A stretch of DNA of 64,000 nt, from contig CP059069.1 of NCBI GenBank assembly GCA_017798145.1, positions 3,271,226 through 3,335,225 on the forward strand, given 5' to 3'. Shown here one piece after another: positions 1 through 8,900 of this stretch. Made by a program: the position numbers and the translations under genes. Each line of letters begins with the position of its first letter. Position 1 is the stretch's first letter. The notes below the pieces were generated by a model. That model made no database searches. It saw only the letters and a list, made by a program, of their open reading frames with translations, and was not told the DNA's origin. Origin of the DNA: Akkermansiaceae bacterium. Lineage in GTDB: Bacteria > Verrucomicrobiota > Verrucomicrobiia > Verrucomicrobiales > Akkermansiaceae.

Positions 1-2898
1 GATGCGGAATTGCGAAGCGGCATCCAGCGGATCGGTGCCTGCGGTATCCTCCGTTGCGTTGGTTACGCCATCGCCGTCCTCGTCGCCGTCTGAGGATAGG
101 AGCTTCACGGGTGCACTTGCCGGGCTGGACGGCCCGGTGATGCCTGCTGTGCTGGTGGCGGTTGCGGCGGCTGTCAGGTTGTCCCCAATGTTTCCGGTGA
201 GCGTGACGGATGCGATGCCGGCCTGCACGGAGCCGTTCACGGTGAAGAAATCAACCGCATCGTCCCCGGTGAAAGCGGAGGTGCCCCAGGTGAAGGTGGC
301 GCTGCTGCCGATCGCGTAGGCCGCCGCGGAGACCGGGGTGTCCGGCGCGGGCGGCGGGGTGACATCGTAGAGTTTCAGATACTGCGCCTCGTAGGGTGCG
401 GTGTCCCACGCGCCTGCCGTGGTCGGGACTTTTTTCAAGTTCACCGTGAAGCCGCCGCTCTTGAGTGCGCTGCCGGTGATGCCGCCGCCCCATTGCCATG
501 CATCGCGGCGCCCGGTGATGGCGGGAGGCCGGATGTACGCCGCGATGTTGCGCACGTTGTAGGTGCGCGTGTCCTTGATCCCCAGCAAGGTCGCCAGCCC
601 GGCGGGGATCTTGAAATTGTCCGGCTGGTCGTTGGAACGGTCGAGGTTCGCGAAGGCAAGGACAACATCCTTGGACGCGGGGGAAGCGCCGGGTTGCTCG
701 TACTTCGCCACGCTGAAAATCTGGTTGTTGGAGCCGTCACCGTTCAGGAACCAGCGGTTGGAGGAACGCAAGGCCGCGCTGAGGCTGCGCGCCGCGTTGA
801 TGCCGGAATAGACATGGAAGAGCTGGTCGTTCCCGAAATCCGTATCCGACCACAGCGGCATCATCGAATTGTAGGTTTTGAAATGCGGGATGTATTTCCC
901 GAAGTTTTTTTCCATCAGGTCGTACCCGAAAAAGGTCGAGATCCCGAGTTCCTGGCCGGGGAAGATCATCGGCGCGCCGTCGTTGGTGGAGAAGATCGCA
1001 AAGCGGGCCGCCGCGTCCCATGGGTTCGCATAGTTGTCCTCGTCGTGGGAAACGGTATTGAGAAGCACAAGCCCTTGGCCGAAGGCCGAACGCCGGGTTT
1101 CGAACATGGAGACGAAGTCATTCCTGTTCGAGGCGCCTTTCGCGGCGAAGAGGATGTTCTCGTTGAGGATGTCGAAGTGGCGGTTCGAGCGGTAGGGCGG
1201 GGCGCCGCCGTCAAGCGTCTCCGCCATGAAAACGAAACTCCACTTGTAGCTGCGGGCGACGTTGATGATGTATTCCCAGCATTGGGGGGGGAGCCCCTGG
1301 CCGAAGTCGCAGCGCAGGCCGTCGATGCCCCGGGCGTCCCATGCATAGCGGGCCGCCGCATCGCCATCGCCCGGAAGGCTGTTGCGGTTCTGGTTGGCGG
1401 GTCGTGTTTTCTCCAGCCAGTAAGGGGCGTATTGCGCAAAGTATTTCCATGTCGCGCGCGTGAAGGCATCAAAACTGCCGCCGTCCGTGCCGTTGAATGC
1501 GTAGGACGTGGTATCCAGCCAATCCCCTTCGTTGTTGTAGTTGTTGTTCTCGGAGCCGTCCTGGGCGCCGACCAACGCCGCGTAACGCCCGAAATAGATG
1601 TCGAGCACATCCAGCCATTTGCCGAAGTCGTTGCGGTCGGGTGCGGATGCGACGTTGTTGTTGAAAAAATCGTTGTAGCTGTTGGCCCGAAGGCGGTAGT
1701 CGCCTTTCCGGGAAAACACCCTGAGCTCGCGGTCATGGATCAGGTCGGTCTTCGACCATCCGGTGGCACCCTGCGCCGCCATCCAGGAGATGTTCGGGTT
1801 CCCGCCCTGCGTCGCGATGCCGGGCTCGCCCAGCTCGACATCCCATGCGGTGTGGTTGAAGGCGGCGTCCGGCATGATGTTGATCCCTGCGCCGTCGGCA
1901 TCGGTCACGAAATTCTTGAAAGCTTGCATCGCGTTGTCGCGGTTCGTCTGGCTGCCGACATCGGCGATATTCGATGGATCGCCGGCGAAGGTGGCGGACA
2001 TGCGGGGGTCGATTTCCCAGAAATTTTTCACCGCGTAGGGGCTGCCGAGGGCGAAGGGATAGTTCACGTCCTCCGAAGGGCTGCCGCCGTTCCATCTCCA
2101 GGTGGTGGCGCCCGCACCGGGGGACCGCGCGTTGATGTTCGCCGCGCTTTCGTGGCGGCCTTCCCAGCCGTACGGGTGGTAGGGCTGGAACCAGAGCCAG
2201 TTCACCCCGAGAGCCTGCGCGTAGCCGAGGTTCCAGTTGTTGACACGCCCTCCGGCGGTGTGGATGGCCCCGGCGCGGTCGGAGAGATCCTCGAAGGTGC
2301 TGCGCTGCGAAAATTGGGTGCCGGATGCCTCGATGTTGAGTGTGTTCACCTCGTACAAGCGGATCTCGCGTGCGGTGACCGGCGAGACAACGATGGCATG
2401 GTCGCGTTTCCCGCCGGAACCCGTGTTCGCGTAGTAGCGGTAGGTGCCCGGGGCATCGCCGTTCAGCCGGTAGCGGGCGGTGAGCCGGTAGGCGCCGGTC
2501 TTCGATGCCTGGAGCGTGATCTGGTATCCGCCCGATACGAGGGCCATGGTATGCGCCTTGTAGTAGTGGGTGTCATCCCCGGCGGCGATCGTGTTGCCGT
2601 TCGGCGGGAGGATGCCGTCCTCGATGCCATCGCCGTTTGCGTCATCATCCGCGCGGTCGCGGCGGTCGAGGTTTGTGAAAACCTCGGCGGATTCGACGTT
2701 CGTCACCTGCGGATCGAAGAAGACAGTGATGGGTATGGAGTCTCCGGCAACCTCATCGACAAAGAGATGGGTGGTCGTGTAATCCGCCTCCACCTCGCCG
2801 CCCGCGCGGGTCGTCGAGTTGGCGCTGATTTTCAGCGTGGCGGCGGACAGCGATGGCGCTGCAAGCATGAGTGCCGCGGCGATGATTTTCGGATTCAT
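1..2898 (-). CDS. Secreted GH13 alpha-amylase family protein, partial (C-terminus beyond left edge)
   Basis: An open frame of 966 codons runs to base 1 without a stop, so the C-terminus is missing. The start at 2898 gives a signal peptide (MNPKIIAAALMLAAPSLSAA). An N-terminal beta-type region (about 20-190) precedes a GH13 barrel. All GH13 motifs are visible: MPDAAFNH (region I), GLRCD with nucleophile D531, MAET with acid/base E560, and VSHDED with D619. The barrel is followed by Ig-like segments and, at the window edge, an acidic calcium-type repeat (SSDGDEDGDG) like those in the upstream giant enzyme. The likely role is extracellular hydrolysis of alpha-1,4-glucans. It begins 3 bases after the stop of the upstream giant amylase, so the two are probably co-transcribed. 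Exact substrate (starch, glycogen, pullulan) cannot be told. Confidence 0.9.
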   Translation of the reverse strand, partial: MNPKIIAAALMLAAPSLSAATLKISANSTTRAGGEVEADYTTTHLFVDEVAGDSIPITVFFDPQVTNVESAEVFTNLDRRDRADDDANGDGIEDGILPPNGNTIAAGDDTHYYKAHTMALVSGGYQITLQASKTGAYRLTARYRLNGDAPGTYRYYANTGSGGKRDHAIVVSPVTAREIRLYEVNTLNIEASGTQFSQRSTFEDLSDRAGAIHTAGGRVNNWNLGYAQALGVNWLWFQPYHPYGWEGRHESAANINARSPGAGATTWRWNGGSPSEDVNYPFALGSPYAVKNFWEIDPRMSATFAGDPSNIADVGSQTNRDNAMQAFKNFVTDADGAGINIMPDAAFNHTAWDVELGEPGIATQGGNPNISWMAAQGATGWSKTDLIHDRELRVFSRKGDYRLRANSYNDFFNNNVASAPDRNDFGKWLDVLDIYFGRYAALVGAQDGSENNNYNNEGDWLDTTSYAFNGTDGGSFDAFTRATWKYFAQYAPYWLEKTRPANQNRNSLPGDGDAAARYAWDARGIDGLRCDFGQGLPPQCWEYIINVARSYKWSFVFMAETLDGGAPPYRSNRHFDILNENILFAAKGASNRNDFVSMFETRRSAFGQGLVLLNTVSHDEDNYANPWDAAARFAIFSTNDGAPMIFPGQELGISTFFGYDLMEKNFGKYIPHFKTYNSMMPLWSDTDFGNDQLFHVYSGINAARSLSAALRSSNRWFLNGDGSNNQIFSVAKYEQPGASPASKDVVLAFANLDRSNDQPDNFKIPAGLATLLGIKDTRTYNVRNIAAYIRPPAITGRRDAWQWGGGITGSALKSGGFTVNLKKVPTTAGAWDTAPYEAQYLKLYDVTPPPAPDTPVSAAAYAIGSSATFTWGTSAFTGDDAVDFFTVNGSVQAGIASVTLTGNIGDNLTAAATATSTAGITGPSSPASAPVKLLSSDGDEDGDGVTNATEDTAGTDPLDAASQFRI

Positions 2899-2901
2899 GG
2901 T

Positions 2902-5900
2902 TCAGTTCGTGGATGGGGCGATTTCAAGGCGGTAGAAACGCCTCGTCTGGTTGGCGGATGGTGCGGGATCGATGCGCTTGTATGCGGGATCGGCGGGCAG
3001 ACCGAAGGTGTTGAGGGCTGGGGTGATTTCCGTCCATGACTGCGGCTCGAGCGTGGCGGACTGCCAGATGCGGTACAGGCGGTTCGGTATCGTGGGGAAT
3101 TCGATCTCCACCGATCCGCTCGTGATGCGGGTTAGCTTGAGCGTAGGGAGCTGCTCCGCGTCCGATAGCCGTGGGTTCATCCCGAAGAGCCATTCGCGGT
3201 AGTTGCTCACGCCGTCCTTATCGGGATCTCCGTTCGGGCCGTTGTCGATATCGGTGGAGCCGTCGTCGGAGCTGCTCAGGTTGTAGGTTGTTTCCCAATC
3301 GTCGGGGAGCATGTCCATGTCGGCATCGGTGAGGGTGGAATCGAGCTCCAGCGCGAAGCTGAACGTGCCCGTTCCCTCAAGCTCCACCTGCTCGGTCTGC
3401 GGCTGGTTGCGCATCCGGATCGTATCCGGGAGGAAAGGGATGCCCGCGGAGGGCGATGCATCGATGGCCTGTGGGTTGACCGATGCCCCCGAGAGTCCGA
3501 CTCCTGAGGTCACGATCGCCGCGCCGACGGAATGGGAGAGCGAGGTGTTGCGGATTTCCTTGCGTCCACCCGAAGGAGCCGGGGAAACGAGGTTTGCCTG
3601 GCCGTTGACCAAGAGATCCTCAAGATGCGGGGAAAGGCCGAAGCGGACGAAGAGTTTCGTAATCCCACCGCCCAGCTGGTAGCTTGCCGTCAGCTTGCCT
3701 GTGGCATCCGATAGTGTGACCGTTTTTGCGATTTTCCCGTCCGCCGTCGTGAAGGTCCATCCGTTCGCGCCGGAGGCTGTGGCGGTGTAGAGGCTGTTCA
3801 CGTAGTTGGAGTTCGGCCCGGCGGCGAACCAGTCCTTGAAGGCGGATGTGCGGCGCGCGCCGGTGTTGCCGAGGCCGTCGTCGTTGGAGGTGCCTTCCTC
3901 CTCGGTTTCCCTGTCGTTGTAGGAGAGGAAATTCCCGACCACCTGATAGACGTCGCCAGTGCCGGGTGTGCGCACCCATGCCGCCGTCATGCGCCCTCCC
4001 AGCGCCTCGAACACGGCGAAAGTGCGCGGGTTTTTCAGGACGTATTCAGGCTCACCGTCGAGATCGACATCCACGGATTCCGCGACCGCTGCCGCAGGTG
4101 GTGCCGCCGCCCATGCCTGGACTGAGGAGTAGATCGCGGCGAAGCGGATCTGGGGCTGGCTGCGGGTGGAGAGCGGTGAGAGCGTGTTGTAGTCGGTATC
4201 CGGAGAGGTGTAGACGCCGGTGCTGTATTTCGTCAGGTCGTTGTTGCGCTGGTTGTGGAAAGCGGTCAGCAAGGTGGATGTGTGAGCGGTGGCGCGGGCA
4301 AGGAACATGGCCGATTGGGTTCCTGAGTCGCCATTGAGGGCAGCAACCGCATTCCAACTGAGATCGGCGAGCTTCCCGTCACCCAGCGTCTGCATGCCGT
4401 AGGCCATGCCTGCGGGGAGCGGCACGCCGGTGCGGATCGAGAAGCGCTTGTCGATCAAGCCTTCCTCGCGTCCTGGCTGGCCGAGATACCAGTTGTCATA
4501 ATTTTCCTGGGTCGCGTGGTCGATGTAGTCCTGGGAAACTTTCGGCAGGGACGGGGAGCCCCGGTCGATGGCGGTCCATTGGTCACCCACGCCATCGCGG
4601 TTGATATCGATTTCCTGGTCGACAATCTGTTCCGGCGTGACGATGCGGATCCAAGGGTGGTTTGCGGCCCAGCGGAGGTTCCTGTCGTATGCGGCGGCGT
4701 TGTCGAAGTTTCCGAACTCATCCCAGAAGTTCTGGATGACGAGCACCTGATCCTGGGTGCCGCTGCGCGCCTTGCGGAGGAAGAGATTCCGCCATGGGCC
4801 GGGGAAGCCGTTGTCGAGGTTCTGGTAGCGGTAGCTGCCGGCCTGGTCGTTGATGACGAAGCATTCCACGCCGTGGTAGCGGTTGAGGCGGTAGCCATCG
4901 TCGGAAAGCGCGGTGTTGCGTCCCTGCCAGCGGAAGAGGTGGCGCATCTGGTCGATAAACGTGTAAGTGTATCCCATCGCGGAAATCCGCTGGAACACGC
5001 TGCCGTCCGCGACGCGCTCCGGATTCCAGAACACGCGGTTCGACGGCAGATCTCCGTAGATACGGTTCAGGACGTCATCGGCGAGGAGCTTGTTGTCCAG
5101 ATTGTAGGCGTTGGAGAAATACGCGATCATGTGGTCGCTGAAGGTCGTGCCGAGCAGGCCGATGTTCCCCGCCTGGATCTGTCCGCCGATGCGCCCGTTG
5201 AAAGCCGGGCCGTCGCGCCATGGCCTGTTTGCGGCGGGATCGACAGACGCCCACTCGATCGCGGTGGCGAGCGTCGGGGTGAGGTGGAGGGTGAGAGGCT
5301 TCGCGAAAGCCTCGTGCGCATCGATGAGGCGGTGGTATCCGGAAGCCTGGCCGTTGTTGATGAGGCGCTGGGTTTCGGCTCCGGGCAAAACCGGCTGGTT
5401 CCCGTGGGTGAGGAGGATCATTTTCGCGGATTTCCTCTGGTCCGGATAGAGGCCGTTGCCGTCCGCGCCAATCCAGTTGAAGAGCCTTCCGTTGGCCGCG
5501 ATGTTTTGCTGGGCGGCGAATTCGTCGTCGTTGAGGAAATCGTCCGTGATGCTGTCGCGGAGGTCGTTGCGGCCGCCGATGTCTCCTGCTCCCGCGCCGT
5601 TAGGGCCGCTGTTGTTGGTGCCGTCGCGCGTGGTGAAGACCTGGAAGTTGAGTTTCGTGGAGCCGTTCCATCCCGAATCCAACAAAGCCTTCCTACTGAT
5701 GGAAAACTCCACCGCATCGAGATCCGCATTGTAGTAGGATTTCCCGAAACCGTCGGGCGTGTTCTGGTCGCGCACCTCGACGCCGTTCGCGCCTGTGAGA
5801 GCCTCGTTGATGGTGGTGGAATTCACCCCGGGGTTGCGATCCACATACACGCGGCCCACGTTTGTCTGGTAGCATGCGACGACAGCCTCCCATTTCATCT

Positions 5901-8900
5901 GGGTGAGGATGTCCACCTGATCGGGGAGAGCGGATTCGCCCGAGTTCGGGTTGCCCGTGTCGATGACGACGTAGATGTCCAGGTTGCCCTCCTCGGCCTG
6001 CGGGCGGAGGTCGTACATATCGAGGCGGAAGTAGAAATTCCCGTCGGCACCGCCATCGCGGGCGTAGAAGGCCACGATATCGCGTGAGCTGTCGAATCCG
6101 TCGTAGGCGCGATAGATATCCCCGCTCTGGCTGTTGTTTCCGGCTCCGTGGTATTCGTCGAAGCTGATGAGATCCTCCAGGGTCCAGTCGGTGAACGCGT
6201 TGTCGTTGACCGCGTTGCCCCGGACAACCTGTTCGCCCGTCCCGATCACGATGCTGTTGGCGACTGGTGTGCCCGCCGAGTCGTCGAGGAGCGGCTTGGT
6301 GCCGTTCTGAAGTTCCTGGATGTTGGTGAAACCGTCGCCGTCGGGATCGCCGATTGCGCCCATCTCGGGGTTGCCAGCTCCGCCGGTGCGCATGTTGTAG
6401 GTGCCGTTGTCGAGGGGATCGAGCCCGCTGGTTTCCTCGAAGCCATCGGGCAGGCCGTCACCATCGGTGTCCGCGTTGAGCGGATCCGTCTCCGACCAGA
6501 TCACGCGGGGCCATCCGGTGTTGGGGTAATCGAGGAGCAGCTTCGCGCGGTTGACTGCGCGGGATTTCGCGCCCGGAAGGTTCGCGCCGATCAGGTAGGC
6601 GGCATTCGCCGTTTCGCTGAGGTCGAAGGGGGTTCTATCGCCGTTTTCAGCGAGTAACTCGAGATCGATGAGTCCGTTGGCATTGGCGTCCTCCTTGCTG
6701 TCGGAAAGGCCGTCGAGGTCGGTGTCGGCGGAGTTGGGATCGGTTTCCATGAAGACCCCGTTGAGCGGGACTGCGGAGCGATCGACGCGTGAGGTGTTGT
6801 ACACCGTCGTCGGGGAAGCGAGGTAGGATGTCGCGTTTCCGCCCGCATCGACGAGCGCGATGTCGACCCGGCCGTTGCGGTTGAGATCTTCGCGCCCGTC
6901 GTCAAGGCCGTCGTCGTCGGTATCGGCCTTCGAGGGGTCGGTCATCGAGCCGCCGAGCTGGTCGGTACGGGAGCGGTTGAGGTTGAAGCGCGGGTGTGAG
7001 GAGTTGTCGGTGGTGTTGAAAATGGGCGGATCCACATCGGCGACGAAGTTCCTGAAGCCGTCCCCATCGGTGTCGGTGTCGGTGTTCGTGCCGGGTGAAT
7101 AGGTGCCGCCGAGGCCGGACTCCAAGCCATCCGGAAGGAGGTCATCGTCGGTGTCGGGGCTTACGGGATTGGTCATCCCGAAGATTCTCCAGACATGCAC
7201 ATCGCCGTTGTTCCATGTTTCCGAGTTCGACTCGGGAAGGTTTTTCCGAGTCAGCTCGTCGAGATCCGCGAGGCCGTCGTCATCGTCGTCGAGGTCGTTG
7301 GGATCCTCCTCCACGATCTGCCGGACGACGACGGTGACGTTGCGCCGCGCCGATGCGCTGACTGCGCCGTCAATCTCAAGATAGGCGTCGGCACGGATCC
7401 GGTATTCCCCGGCGTCGATCCCAGCCCAATCGAAAACCCAGATTTTCTTGGAACCGGATGCTTCCTGCTGTGTCAGGGTGATGGTGCCACCGCCCATTTC
7501 CACAACGACCTTCACATCCACCACACGCTCATCGGTCTCCACCTTGATTGCGGTCGAGCGCTGGGCCGGGGTCGGGTTTGGCACGGCGGGCAGGACGACT
7601 TCGTAGGGTCTTCCGTCGCTGCCGATTGCGGCCGGTTCGGTGATTGCGATGTAGGGGCGTTGGCTGATCGCCGCTTTCACGGTGCGCGCCGCCTGCAAGA
7701 CCTGCGACGCCCGCGTGTGGGTCACGGTGATCAGGTGCTCGAAATCAGGGCGGCCGTTGTAAAGGTTGGGGAGCGGGAAGGAGAGGGCGTGGTAGTCGTC
7801 CGTCTCATTGCGCACGATGGAGTAGAGGGACCGGTCCTGGGGCACGCCGCCATCGGCGGAGCCGCTCTCGGTGCTTGCGAGGGTGATGAGGAATTCGTTG
7901 ATGAGCTGCTCGTCGGAAACGCCATCGCCGAGGGATTTCGAGAAATAGGCCTTCATCACATAGCCTTCGGCGACCAGCTCACCGTCGGATTGCGGGAATG
8001 CGACGAAAAGCCTCGTGACCGGCCCGGCGGTGTTGACGTTGCGGATCAGGGTGGTGTAGTGGCCTTCGACATCGGAGAGCGATTGGCTGGTGGAGGAAGA
8101 GACCTCCTTGAGGCGCACCTTGATCTGAGCGTTGCCGGCTGCGGGGATGTTGCGGTAGTCGAAGCGCCATTCCAGCGGGTAGGCCTCCGAAGTGTTGTTA
8201 GGTTGCACCGAGGTCGCGCGCGCCCATGACTCGGCGAGGTTCGCATCCCAGATCCCGTTGCCGTTGAGATCCTCGTAGGGTTCGCCGCTGTCGCGCACGC
8301 CGTTGCGGTTGGCATCCGTGAACGGCTCGAAGCCCGGGCCGTTGCCGTTGATCGCGCGGGTCTGGGAATCGTCGTTCGCCATGTCCGTATCGACGATCTG
8401 GTACCAGACCTCCGTCACGCTGCGATCCGTCCGCACCACCGCACCATAGGTCTGCTGGTTCAGGTTGTCGTTTTCCGAAGGGAAAACGATCTCGCCCGCC
8501 GGGCGTTGCGCATCGTAGTAAAAGGTCTGCCGGTAGGTGTTGTAGATGGGAGCCTTGCCGAGGCGGTTGAGGAACGCCCGGGCGCTGACCATGTGGAAGC
8601 CCTCATCGAGACCGGTCTGCATGTCCCATGCCCAGGAGTTGTAGCTTGTGTTCGGATCCTGTTTCCTTGCGTAGTCGTTGTGTGGGAAAAACTGCACCTG
8701 GGTGGCGTCGAAGCCGTCGATCTCGAACACGGTGGTCATGCCGCTGAGCTTGGCATGGGAGCCGGAGTCGGAGGGGAACCACGAGGGCGCGCCTTCCTTG
8801 GAAATACCGATCTTGTATTTGAATGTCGCACCGTTGTCGGGCTTTGGGACGCTGGCGCTCATCCACCAGTCGTTGGCACCGGCGTTGTGGCTGTATGACA

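Noticed and set aside
493..3039. Long plus-strand frame of 848 codons
   Set aside because: It lies opposite the GH13 gene on the minus strand, whose frame has a signal peptide and all catalytic motifs. The plus frame shows only Val/Arg/Gly-rich shadow sequence typical of GC-rich DNA.
4516..6087. Plus-strand frame of 523 codons
   Set aside because: Antisense to the giant amylase, no domain, biased Val/Glu/Arg composition; a shadow.
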